64,000 bases of DNA from G038396625 sp038396625. Lineage in GTDB: Bacteria > Bacillota > Clostridia > Peptostreptococcales > Thermotaleaceae. Shown in pieces: positions 41,973 to 50,464 of the stretch (its first letter is position 1; every line of letters starts with the position of its first letter). The position numbers were made by a program, and so were the translations under genes. The stretch lies in the NCBI GenBank assembly GCA_038396625.1, contig CP121688.1, positions 558,001-622,000 on the forward strand, read 5' to 3'. The notes beneath the pieces are model-generated. The model was not told the origin of the DNA and did not search any database. It saw nothing but the letters and a program-made list of their open reading frames with translations.

Positions 41973-42239
41973 GTGGACAAGGATGTAGAAATTGTTTTGC
42001 ATAAAATTGTGGGCATGATAGAGGATGTAGCAAAAAAAGTAGATAATATGCAAAACACTATCAATGTTATGCAAAAAGACATTGACGTAATGAAAGCAGA
42101 CATTGATATAATGAAGACAGATATTAATGAAATAAAGCAAGAACAAAACGAAATGCATGATCGGCTAGATACGATCGCTTCTATGTATGGTTCTCATGAA
42201 GAAGCCATCAGAAGATTGAAGGCCCGTAAAATTCTATAG
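41973..42239 (+). CDS. Small coiled-coil protein
   Basis: 88 residues from GTG 41973 (AAAGGAGG nine bases upstream). Near-continuous heptads with a repeated MKADIDIMKTDINEIK pattern; no signal peptide. Same general type as the protein at 36650-36934. Function unknown. Confidence 0.6.
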   Translation: MDKDVEIVLHKIVGMIEDVAKKVDNMQNTINVMQKDIDVMKADIDIMKTDINEIKQEQNEMHDRLDTIASMYGSHEEAIRRLKARKIL

Positions 42240-42426
42240 CATAAAAACATCTGCTGAGAGGCACAGCTTTCTCAGCACTTTTATTTTGCACCTGTCACGC
42301 TCACACCAGTGAGGAATCTTTTATAGGGATATTATGAAAAACCCCGTTGTTTTCTCCTACTCATAGTAATATAATAACTAAAGACCCAAATATAAAAAAG
42401 ACCCTAGATCGAGACCCCAAAAACAA

Positions 42427-42456
42427 CTAACGACGAACTTACTAACGACTAACGCT
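42427..42456 (+). repeat. CTAA heptamer repeat before the 393-residue gene
   Basis: CTAA at 42427, 42442 and 42449 with degenerate units between, ending just before AGAAGGAGA of the next gene. Confidence 0.6.
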
Positions 42457-42472
42457 ACAGAAGGAGATAGAA

Positions 42473-43654
42473 ATGAATAGAAACAAATTTAAAGTAATTA
42501 AGGGCAATAAACCTCAGCCTACCAATACAAAAACAAAATTACATTTTATAGAAGCCTATGTCACCAACACAAGACTCATGGGTGTAGTCGGACTGCGAAT
42601 TGTGTGGACTACAGAAGAACTAGGTAAAATACACCAGTTCTTTCATCTAGATGCGGAGGAATATGGTTTAGACGACTACAAAAGCGTGGTGGGAGATGTA
42701 CCCCATAAGATCGAAAGCATCACAGCCAAAATGATGGGTGGTCTTGGAGGAAAACTCATCCCCATCAATGAGCAAGAAGCAAGATACCTCCTTCAATCCT
42801 TTGTGAAGAAAAACAAGGCATTTAAGGAACCCATGCCTGAGCCCCAATGGGAGTATGATTTTCTTATCAAAGAAACAGTAACATTGTGTGATGAAGCCAT
42901 TGCAAAGCTATGGGATAAGATTTGTGAGCCCATTGCCTCTCCTATTCATTTGGTGAACTACTTTATCATGCGATCCGTAGGAAAGGATGAAGAAGCCTTG
43001 TCCTACTTGTCAGTAGACAATTCCATGGACTATCAACCTGTTAAGAATCCTTCGACCCTGCTGAAAAATGTAGTAGAAATCATTCATGATCAAGATAGTA
43101 TTTCTTATATTGCAGAATCTATCGTAGACGCAGATCATCACTACAAAATGATTTTATCGGAGATCAAAGTAGCCCAAACCGAGAGAGGCTTGAAAGTAGC
43201 ACAGGTAGAGATCAAATCCACCATGAGGATCACCAGTACAGAGGCTGCTTTTGCCCTCACACGAAAAGAGTATTTATCTGTATACGAGGTGAAAGACCAC
43301 GAAGCGTTCATAGATCTGCTTGACCGAGAAAAGCCCCATGCCATGAAGCATGATTATGAGGGGGGCTGCTTATATACAGAGTTTAAACCCACCAATGACC
43401 ATGTAAAAGAATCCATTTATTATCTCAATGAAGATGTTTGTGGTGTATATTATATCACCATCTCAGATCAGTTGGTGGTGGCAGGCTATTCCAAAGAAAA
43501 GATAGAAAGACATGTCAAGTATTTTGAAAGTCCTATTTTTCAAGCACTATTAAAACCCAAAGCACGTATTACCTTAGATAACCCCGTATTGTATGAATTT
43601 GTCCACAGTGATTATGAGGATATATTTGAATTTCTAGAGGACGAAAAAATGTAG
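42473..43654 (+). CDS. Conserved-looking protein of unknown function, 393 residues
   Basis: I do not recognise this gene. It is soluble, without signal peptide or membrane segment, acidic to neutral. The N-terminal part (about 1-140) has YVTNTRLMGVVGLRIVW, a Gly-rich MMGGLGGKLIPIN and EPMPEPQWEYDFLI. The C-terminal part contains HYKMILSEIKVAQ, AAFALTRKEYLSVYEV and a repeated beta pattern (CGVYYITISDQLVVAGYSKEK is one strand pair). Start ATG 42473 has a good AAGGAGA. It lies alone between pgcA and the Wzz gene, with its own terminator at 43660. Its codon use matches the housekeeping genes, so it is probably native. Confidence 0.6.
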   Translation: MNRNKFKVIKGNKPQPTNTKTKLHFIEAYVTNTRLMGVVGLRIVWTTEELGKIHQFFHLDAEEYGLDDYKSVVGDVPHKIESITAKMMGGLGGKLIPINEQEARYLLQSFVKKNKAFKEPMPEPQWEYDFLIKETVTLCDEAIAKLWDKICEPIASPIHLVNYFIMRSVGKDEEALSYLSVDNSMDYQPVKNPSTLLKNVVEIIHDQDSISYIAESIVDADHHYKMILSEIKVAQTERGLKVAQVEIKSTMRITSTEAAFALTRKEYLSVYEVKDHEAFIDLLDREKPHAMKHDYEGGCLYTEFKPTNDHVKESIYYLNEDVCGVYYITISDQLVVAGYSKEKIERHVKYFESPIFQALLKPKARITLDNPVLYEFVHSDYEDIFEFLEDEKM

Positions 43655-43659
43655 GAAGA

Positions 43660-43681
43660 AAACGGTCTTAGGCCGTTTTTA
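43660..43681 (+). terminator. Terminator after the 393-residue gene
   Basis: Stem AAACGGTC/GGCCGTTT with a 3-base loop and T-rich tail, six bases after the stop. Confidence 0.75.
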
Positions 43682-43740
43682 TCTTTTTTCTGGAAACGAA
43701 TAGAAAGATAATTCGAAGATGGAATGATGGCTATGATTTA

Positions 43741-43811
43741 TGTCGAATTTCGACAGACAAAATTTTGTACAAAATCATATTTTATAGAGGATAAAAAGAT
43801 TTTTTGTCGAA
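43741..43811 (+). promoter_or_regulatory. Three probable Spo0A boxes upstream of the Wzz/BY-kinase operon
   Basis: TGTCGAA occurs at 43741-43747, again on the opposite strand at 43749-43755 (the two form the palindrome TGTCGAATTTCGACA), and at 43805-43811 in the context TTTTTGTCGAATAA. The 0A-box consensus is TGNCGAA. A perfect palindrome ATTTTGTACAAAAT (43761-43774) lies between them. Control of exopolysaccharide by phosphorylated Spo0A is inferred. Confidence 0.6.
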
Positions 43812-43859
43812 TAATTAAAAATAATAGTGCAATCTAAACAGGAAAGGAAGAAGACAGTC

Positions 43860-44555
43860 ATGGAAGAAATGGAAACAATAGACCTACGAGAATACATTGA
43901 TGTCATTCGAAAAAGAATATGGATTATTGTTCTGATTGCTGTAATTGCAGTAACCACCAGCGGCATTATCAGCTTTTTTATTTTAGAGCCGGTATATGAA
44001 ACCTTTACTACCATGATGGTAGGCAAAACCAAAAGTCAGGAGCAGATGATTGAATACAGTGATGTTTTATTAAGTCAAAAACTAGTAAAAACCTATGGAG
44101 AAATTGCCAAAAGCCGGACAGTATCCAAAGAAGTTATCCAAAACCTTAGTCTGAACATGACGGCAGAGCAGCTCAAACAAAAAATTAGTGTTAATCCTGT
44201 TGGCGATACGGAAATCATCATGATCAAGGTACAAGATACCAATCCAGTGCTCGCTACAAAGATTGCCAATAATGTGGCGGTTGTTTTTATGAAGCATGTG
44301 ACCAATATCATGAAAGTAGACAATGTGCAAGTCATAGACAAAGCAGAAATTCCACAAGGGCCCATTAAGCCGAGACCCTTACTCAATATCCTTATTGCTG
44401 GCTTTATAGGATTGATGTTAGGCTTTGGTATTGTATTTTTATTGGAATACCTTGACAACACCATCAAGACACCGAATGATGTAGAAAAATATTTGGACCT
44501 TCCTATTATTGGAATGATCCCAATGATCGATGAAAAAACAACAGGCAAAGCATAG
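43860..44555 (+). CDS. Wzz-type chain-length/BY-kinase activator (CapA/YveK-like)
   Basis: Membrane activator of the tyrosine kinase encoded next, setting chain length of a capsule or exopolysaccharide. 231 residues from ATG 43860. DLREYIDVIRKRIWIIVLI (first membrane segment at about 19-40), an outside coiled region, and a second segment ILIAGFIGLMLGFGIVFLLE (about 183-205), then the cytoplasmic tail DNTIKTPNDVEKYLDLPIIG that engages the kinase. Confidence 0.92.
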   Translation: MEEMETIDLREYIDVIRKRIWIIVLIAVIAVTTSGIISFFILEPVYETFTTMMVGKTKSQEQMIEYSDVLLSQKLVKTYGEIAKSRTVSKEVIQNLSLNMTAEQLKQKISVNPVGDTEIIMIKVQDTNPVLATKIANNVAVVFMKHVTNIMKVDNVQVIDKAEIPQGPIKPRPLLNILIAGFIGLMLGFGIVFLLEYLDNTIKTPNDVEKYLDLPIIGMIPMIDEKTTGKA

Positions 44556-44569
44556 AATGGAGTGACAGT

Positions 44570-45295
44570 ATGCACCAAACAAATATCATATCCATAGAAA
44601 ATCCTAAGTCTCCTATAGCGGAGGCTTATAGAACCTTAAGAACCAATATACAATTTTCTAGCTTCGACAAGGCATTAAAATCCATTATTGTCACTAGCTC
44701 TGGGCCAGGGGAAGGCAAAACCACTACGATTTGTAACCTAGCTGTAACCATGGCACAAACAGGAGGCAAGGTATTATTGATCGATTGTGATTTAAGAAAA
44801 TCCCAGCTGCACAAATATTTTCACCTCAGCAATCAACAGGGAATTACCAATATTTTGGCACAGCATAAATCCTATAAAGAAGTGATCCAATCAACATCTA
44901 CTCCAGGATTAGATGTATTAACAGCAGGTCCAAAGCCTCCAAACCCTTCAGAGTTATTGGGATCTAATGCCATGAAGGCATTTATTAAAGAAATGACAGA
45001 AGTATACGATCGGGTCTTGATCGATGCACCACCCATTGGCGTCGTAACCGATGCAGCGATTCTATCCACCTTTGCAGATGGAACCATCCTTGTAGTGGCC
45101 GCAGGACAAGTGGCAGTTGAAGGAGCCAAGCATTCTAAAGAGCTGTTGCAGCAGGTCAATGCCAATATCATTGGTGTACTGCTCAACAAAATTCCTACAG
45201 AAGGCAGAGGCTACTACAGCTACTATTATTATCACCAATATTATGAGGATGAAGCTCTAGATACCCATAAAAAAAGAAAGAGGCGTAAAAAATGA
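44570..45295 (+). CDS. Bacterial tyrosine kinase (CapB/YwqD-like)
   Basis: Cytoplasmic BY-kinase, 241 residues. SPIAEAYRTLRTNIQF precedes Walker A (SSGPGEGKTT, 44-52), Walker A' (LLIDCDLRKS, 69-78) and Walker B (VLIDAPPIG). The C-terminal tyrosine cluster holds eight Tyr within GYYSYYYYHQYY and is the autophosphorylation site. Its stop overlaps the phosphatase start by four bases. Confidence 0.94.
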   Translation: MHQTNIISIENPKSPIAEAYRTLRTNIQFSSFDKALKSIIVTSSGPGEGKTTTICNLAVTMAQTGGKVLLIDCDLRKSQLHKYFHLSNQQGITNILAQHKSYKEVIQSTSTPGLDVLTAGPKPPNPSELLGSNAMKAFIKEMTEVYDRVLIDAPPIGVVTDAAILSTFADGTILVVAAGQVAVEGAKHSKELLQQVNANIIGVLLNKIPTEGRGYYSYYYYHQYYEDEALDTHKKRKRRKK

Positions 45296-46110
45296 TTGAT
45301 CTTCACTGTCATATATTGCCCCAAGTAGATGATGGTGCCAAAAATATGGAAGAAGCCCTAAACATGGCGAGGATTGCTGTCGATAATGGAATAAGGACAG
45401 TGGTTTGCACACCCCACTTTTTTGATGAACAAACCCGTCCTCAAGGAGAAGCTTTAAAAGAACAAACCAATGTTTTTCGTCAAAGGCTAAAAGAAGAGAA
45501 TATTCCCTTAGAGCTCCTATGGGGCAATGAAGCCTATATCTCTCTAGAACTTGTGGACTATGTAAAAAACCATCAAGTATTGACCATCAACGATTCAAGA
45601 TATCTGCTGATGGAGCTGCCTATGAGGGACATGCCCTTATATGTAGAAAATATCATCTATGAATTGAGACTAGAGGGGATCATACCCATTATCGCCCATC
45701 CCGAGCGATACATGAAGGTCATGGAAAACCCCGAAATCGTCTACCAGTGGATCAAACAAGGGGCTCTCATTCAACTCAATGCAGGAAGCCTTACCGGTAG
45801 ATTTGGTCCAAAGCCTAAGGAAATCGCCCAACTGCTCTTAAGGCACAACCAAGTCCACTTCATCGGCAGCGACGGGCACTCACCTCGAAGCCGTAAGCCT
45901 AAGCTGCAAGAAGCCGTGGATGCTGCAGCCAGCATCATCGGACAAGAAAAGGCATTACGATTGGTACAAGACCATGGGCAAAGCGTCATAGATGATAAAG
46001 TATTAAGCATTGAAGAACCCTTAAAAATAATGAAGAGAACAAAAAAGTTTGGTTTCTTGGATCTGTGTAGGGGCTTATTTGGAAGAAAAAGTTTAGGAAA
46101 TCGGGTTTAA
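45292..46110 (+). CDS. PHP-family protein-tyrosine phosphatase (CpsB/CapC/YwqE-like)
   Basis: Metal-dependent phosphatase that reverses BY-kinase autophosphorylation. 272 residues. MIDLHCHILPQVDDGAKN holds the HxH metal motif; others are VCTPHF, LLWGNEAYIS, IIAHPERY and FIGSDGHSPRSRKP. ATGA overlap with the kinase gene indicates coupled translation. Confidence 0.93.
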   Translation: MIDLHCHILPQVDDGAKNMEEALNMARIAVDNGIRTVVCTPHFFDEQTRPQGEALKEQTNVFRQRLKEENIPLELLWGNEAYISLELVDYVKNHQVLTINDSRYLLMELPMRDMPLYVENIIYELRLEGIIPIIAHPERYMKVMENPEIVYQWIKQGALIQLNAGSLTGRFGPKPKEIAQLLLRHNQVHFIGSDGHSPRSRKPKLQEAVDAAASIIGQEKALRLVQDHGQSVIDDKVLSIEEPLKIMKRTKKFGFLDLCRGLFGRKSLGNRV

Positions 46111-46152
46111 TAAATAGATGCAGAGATAAGCTATAATTGAAGGAGGATGACA

Positions 46153-47244
46153 ATGACAAAAAGAATGATGCTCGTATTTTTCAGTATTTTATTCATTTTT
46201 AGTACAACAATTGCTTATGGGGGAGCAGTAGATGTTACAGACCAAGTATTAACAGATATGCTAGAAAAGGTTTCAGAGCATAAGGATAAGAATACGATGA
46301 TTGATATTTTAGAAATAGGATTGACTGATTCAAATAGCATCGATGGGTTAAAGACAGTTTTAGCAAATAAAATGGATCCTGCTAAAGAACAAGCTTTGGC
46401 GGAAAAAGGAATCACAAAGGGTGACCTGGAAAAATCCATTGATTCGTTAAAAGATTGGACCCCTGAGGCAAGAGACAAATTAATAGGGTATTTAAAAAGC
46501 AATGACATGGACAAAGTGAAAGACTTGGTTCAAAATGATGGTATTCTAGAAGAAGATGCAACAAAAGAAGAAAATCAAGAAGGTAATGTTGGGGGAGGCG
46601 GAGTAACGAAAACACCTGATACTCCTGAAAAAGAGAACTCAAAAGAGCAGCTTCCTATTGAAGAAAAAACGCCTGAAAAAGTTAAGCATCATTTTAAAGA
46701 TATAGAGATGCACTGGGCGAAAACCAGTATAGAAAATATGGCATCTTTAGGAATTGTAAGTGGGATAGACGAAAATAATTTTGCCCCAGAGTTACAAGTG
46801 ACGCGAAGCCAAATGGTTACATTTATTGTAAAATTACTCAATATGGATACAACAGTAAAAGCTAATATGCCTTTTGCAGATGTAGCCAACGATGCATGGT
46901 ATCATGATTTTATTAAAGCTGCTTATCATGCAAAGTTGATAAATGGTACTTCTCCAGATACATTTGATCCAAATGCTTCTGTGACACGTGAGCAAATGAT
47001 GGTGATGGTTATCAATGCATTGAAGTTCAAAAACATGCTCACTGAAGAAGGTAACCAAACAAATTTAGAAAAGTTTCAAGATCAAAACAAGCTTTCTAGT
47101 TGGGCAGTAGAGGCGATGCATATAGCAGTAGAGAAAGGTTTGATCAAAGGAAGAACCGAAAATACTTTAGCACCTGACGGAGTGGCTACCAGAGCAGAGG
47201 CGATTACCATTATTAACAAAGTTTATCAATTAATCAATAATTAA
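46153..47244 (+). CDS. SLH-domain surface protein
   Basis: 363-residue exported protein held to the wall through three S-layer homology domains. ATG 46153 follows AGGAGGATGACA. Signal peptide 1-23. Residues about 25-130 form a helical domain (VTDQVLTDMLEKVSEHKDKN, LVQNDGILE) that looks related to the N-terminal part of the next protein. After a linker come SLH repeats at about 185-235, 245-295 and 310-360 (FKDIEMHWAKTSIENMASLG, FADVANDAWYHDFIKAAY, LSSWAVEAMHIAVEKGL). It follows the BY-kinase operon by 42 bases and may be cotranscribed. Confidence 0.88.
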   Translation: MTKRMMLVFFSILFIFSTTIAYGGAVDVTDQVLTDMLEKVSEHKDKNTMIDILEIGLTDSNSIDGLKTVLANKMDPAKEQALAEKGITKGDLEKSIDSLKDWTPEARDKLIGYLKSNDMDKVKDLVQNDGILEEDATKEENQEGNVGGGGVTKTPDTPEKENSKEQLPIEEKTPEKVKHHFKDIEMHWAKTSIENMASLGIVSGIDENNFAPELQVTRSQMVTFIVKLLNMDTTVKANMPFADVANDAWYHDFIKAAYHAKLINGTSPDTFDPNASVTREQMMVMVINALKFKNMLTEEGNQTNLEKFQDQNKLSSWAVEAMHIAVEKGLIKGRTENTLAPDGVATRAEAITIINKVYQLINN

Positions 47245-47325
47245 TAATTAATAAAGTATGAGCAAGGGAGGGAGTAGGAGCTATCTAAGATGTTTCTGAA
47301 CTACAAACAAAAAAGGAGGATAAGT

Positions 47326-50094
47326 ATGAAAAATAGAAAAATTATTGCATTCACCATGGCTTTACTATTAATATTTGCATGTGTTCCCGTAAAGTATACA
47401 GCGAATGCACAGACATTAAGTACCATGACCTTTAAAGAATTAAAAAGTATTTTTAACCGTGCCCTAACAAGTATTTCAAATATGGATGTCAATGATCGAG
47501 AAGACATGATATCTATCTTTAAAATGGGTATAGTTACCGATAAGGGCATTAGTAATTTAATTGATTTATTAATGGGAGATGGGGATACTGTTACCACATA
47601 CCGAGATAGATTATATGCAAAGTATCCTGATATTACTTCAGCCAAATATGAAAAGGCATTAGGATTAATGCATTTATTTAAGATCTTTACACCTGATGAA
47701 AGAGTTGCGATGATTGATAATATTGCAAATGGTACTATGCCTGATGCTTTACCATTTGCTGAGGCACAAGAGATTACAGAAAAGATTAAAAGCACATTTC
47801 CTGATTTAGAGGGAGTGATTCAAGAGACTGAACCTAAATTCCAATTGGATATGTATCTGTTTATACTACAATTCCTTCAAGGAAAGATTGATCATCCAAT
47901 TGTGACAGATGCACCAAATCAACCAGGAAAAATCGTTGTAGAAACGGTTAGCAAAATAGGCGATGTAGAAGTAGAGACCATTATAAACCAAGCAATTGGA
48001 AACTTAGAAATAAATGGTCATAGTTTTACTACATATAGACAAATGAGTCAATTGTTTGTTGATCAAATCAATAACCGTTTTAGTACAGCACAGATGAATA
48101 GCTTAAAATCCGTATTTGCATATTATGGATTCTATAAAGGAGATACACAGGCACCAGTCATTAGCATTGCAGAAGAAGTAGTTACTATCACAGTAGGAAC
48201 AGATTTTGACTTACGAGAGGGCGTAACAGCTGCAGATGATTTAGATGGGGCCATTACCAATATCGATGTCGTGACTGGCACATTTGATAAAAATACGCCA
48301 GGTACCTATACTATCACATACAAAGCAAAAGATGCAGCAGGAAATATTGGTGAAGCCACAAGAACAATCATTGTTATTAAAATTGAAACAGTAGAACAAG
48401 AGAGTGAAGATGGAACAACAGAAGCAACGGTTACTGTTGAAGGAATCGAACCAGATAATACAGGTATGACCAAAGAAGCAAAAGTAGAAGTTCCTGTTTC
48501 ACCAAAGGTAAAAGCAGAATTAGGTATCAAAGCAGATCAAGAAATCACCATTACATTGCCACCATTAGCAATGAATTCAGGAGATAAGGTTGAAATCAAG
48601 ATCAAGAAAGCGACACAAGCAGACAGTATTTCAAGACCAAAAGATAAAGTATTGGCTATTGAAATTACAATTAAACAATTAGGCAGCAAAAAAGTAAAAT
48701 TGGTATTGCCAATTCCTCAAAATCTTCCACAAAATCAAGCAGGTGCATTCCATGGTGTAGCGAAAAACGGAAAGATGCGTTGGGAATTCAGAGCGGCTAA
48801 TGTAGTAGACGGACAGCTTGTATTTGAAACAAACCTAAGTCCTGTTGTGATTGCAGAAAAAGTAGCAGTACCAACAATCACCGAAACAACAAAAACTACA
48901 AATGCCGTAACGCTTAACTGGACTTCATCAGTTGAAAACCCAAGCTTTGAAGTATATAAAGATAACAGTCTTGTAGGAACAACAACAGAAAAGACTTATG
49001 TAGTAACTGGATTAAGTTCAAATACTATATACAACTTCAAAGTAAAAGCAATTGATGCAGATGGATTTGAATCCGATTTTTCTGCAGAAACAGCAGTAAC
49101 AACATCTTCATCATCTTCTAGCGGTGGCGGCGGAGGCGGTTTCATCAGCAACTCCAAAACTATCCAAGCATCCGCTGGTGGAGACTTCAGCAAATATGAT
49201 GCAACGGTAGAGCTACCAAAGAATGCCTTTGACTTTGCAGACAAAATCAAAATAACCATTGATAGGGTATCAAAAACAGATAAGCTTCCAATGGCAGAAA
49301 ACATGAAACTTATCAGTAGAGTTATTGAAATCACCAAAGATGAAGAAGGCGAATTCAAAAAGCCAGTAAAGATTACCCTAGAATATGATAAATCTAAAGT
49401 AGATCTAGAGAAATATGATGTGTCGATCTTCTGGCTTGACGAAGAAGAAGATAAGTGGGTTGAATTAGACAATGTAAAACTAGATGTAAAAGACGCTGAA
49501 GTAAGCGGCGAAGTAACTCACTTCACTAAGTTTGCCGTATTAGCTACAGAAAAAGAAGTAGTGCCAGTAGAACCTGTTGTAGAACTTACAGACATCGCAG
49601 GACACTGGGCAGAAGATAGCATCAAAGAACTTGTGACTATGGGTGCTATCAGTGGATATCCAGATAAAACCTTTAAGCCAGACAACAAGATTACAAGAGC
49701 TGAATTTGCCACAGTATTGGTAAAAGCCTTTAACCTTGAAGCAAAATCAGGTAAAATCTTTGTAGATACTGCAAACCACTGGGCAAAAGGAGATATCGCT
49801 ACAGCACAAGCCTATGGCATCGTAAGTGGCTACAATGATACCACATTTGGACCAAACGATCTTATTACCCGTGAACAAATGGCTGTTATGGTCATCAAAG
49901 CTGCAGGCTTAGACCAAGTGACAGGCGAGATTGACTTCACAGATAAAGATCAAATCAGTAACTGGGCAGTAGATGCTATCGGCGCGGCGGCAGCCAAAGA
50001 GATCATTGGTGGTTATGAAGACAAGACCTTCAAACCAAAGAACAATGCTACAAGAGCAGAAGCTGTAACCGTAATCATCAATGCATTAAACTAA
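47326..50094 (+). CDS. Large SLH-domain surface protein with Ig-like and FnIII domains
   Basis: 922 residues from ATG 47326, behind AAAAGGAGGA; an earlier ATG at 47290 has no site. Signal peptide 1-28. A helical N-terminal domain (30-270) resembles that of the preceding SLH protein. Then a DUF5011/HYR-type Ig domain (about 282-360; VTAADDLDGAITNIDV, PGTYTITYKAKDAAGN), a beta-rich section (365-515), a fibronectin III domain (about 520-600; VTLNWTSS, YVVTGLSSNTIYNFKVKA), a Ser/Gly linker, a further beta domain (625-745), and three C-terminal SLH repeats (750-922). The long modular build suits an S-layer-associated adhesin or glycan scaffold. A strong terminator follows. Confidence 0.9.
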   Translation: MKNRKIIAFTMALLLIFACVPVKYTANAQTLSTMTFKELKSIFNRALTSISNMDVNDREDMISIFKMGIVTDKGISNLIDLLMGDGDTVTTYRDRLYAKYPDITSAKYEKALGLMHLFKIFTPDERVAMIDNIANGTMPDALPFAEAQEITEKIKSTFPDLEGVIQETEPKFQLDMYLFILQFLQGKIDHPIVTDAPNQPGKIVVETVSKIGDVEVETIINQAIGNLEINGHSFTTYRQMSQLFVDQINNRFSTAQMNSLKSVFAYYGFYKGDTQAPVISIAEEVVTITVGTDFDLREGVTAADDLDGAITNIDVVTGTFDKNTPGTYTITYKAKDAAGNIGEATRTIIVIKIETVEQESEDGTTEATVTVEGIEPDNTGMTKEAKVEVPVSPKVKAELGIKADQEITITLPPLAMNSGDKVEIKIKKATQADSISRPKDKVLAIEITIKQLGSKKVKLVLPIPQNLPQNQAGAFHGVAKNGKMRWEFRAANVVDGQLVFETNLSPVVIAEKVAVPTITETTKTTNAVTLNWTSSVENPSFEVYKDNSLVGTTTEKTYVVTGLSSNTIYNFKVKAIDADGFESDFSAETAVTTSSSSSSGGGGGGFISNSKTIQASAGGDFSKYDATVELPKNAFDFADKIKITIDRVSKTDKLPMAENMKLISRVIEITKDEEGEFKKPVKITLEYDKSKVDLEKYDVSIFWLDEEEDKWVELDNVKLDVKDAEVSGEVTHFTKFAVLATEKEVVPVEPVVELTDIAGHWAEDSIKELVTMGAISGYPDKTFKPDNKITRAEFATVLVKAFNLEAKSGKIFVDTANHWAKGDIATAQAYGIVSGYNDTTFGPNDLITREQMAVMVIKAAGLDQVTGEIDFTDKDQISNWAVDAIGAAAAKEIIGGYEDKTFKPKNNATRAEAVTVIINALN

Positions 50095-50101
50095 TCAACA
50101 C

Positions 50102-50140
50102 AAAAACCTTTAGAGACCTATAGCGTCTCTAAGGGTTTTT
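50102..50140 (+). terminator. Strong terminator after the large SLH gene
   Basis: A 16-bp stem with one G-U pair (left arm 50102-50117, right arm 50125-50140) and a 7-base loop ends in five T. Confidence 0.9.
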
Positions 50141-50464
50141 CTATTTTAGTTCTCCATTACTTGCTGAAATATTATGAACAATTCAAAATTGTATAACAAA
50201 GTCGAAATGGATCAAGAAAACTCGATAAAAACAGCGAAAAATCAACAAAAAAATCCAAAATAGTAGAAGGTATTTTGAAATTTCCGTCGAAATATTTATA
50301 CAGTGTTGAAAATATACATAGGATTCAACCACGGTAATGACATTTGATGATAAATCAGAAGGTCAATTTTTTTGACCATTAAATAGGACTAAAATCCTAC
50401 CAATAATTAAAAAAAAAAGGGTAAAAGACCTAAAATGATGATGGGGAATGAAGGAGGGAAATAT
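50141..50464. other. Upstream region of the second glycan locus
   Basis: About 320 AT-rich bases. It contains two partial Spo0A-like sites (GTCGAAA near 50205 and 50291; neither has the leading T), and a small hairpin GGTCAA/TTGACC (50361-50377). No gene and no convincing -35/-10 pair. Confidence 0.4.
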
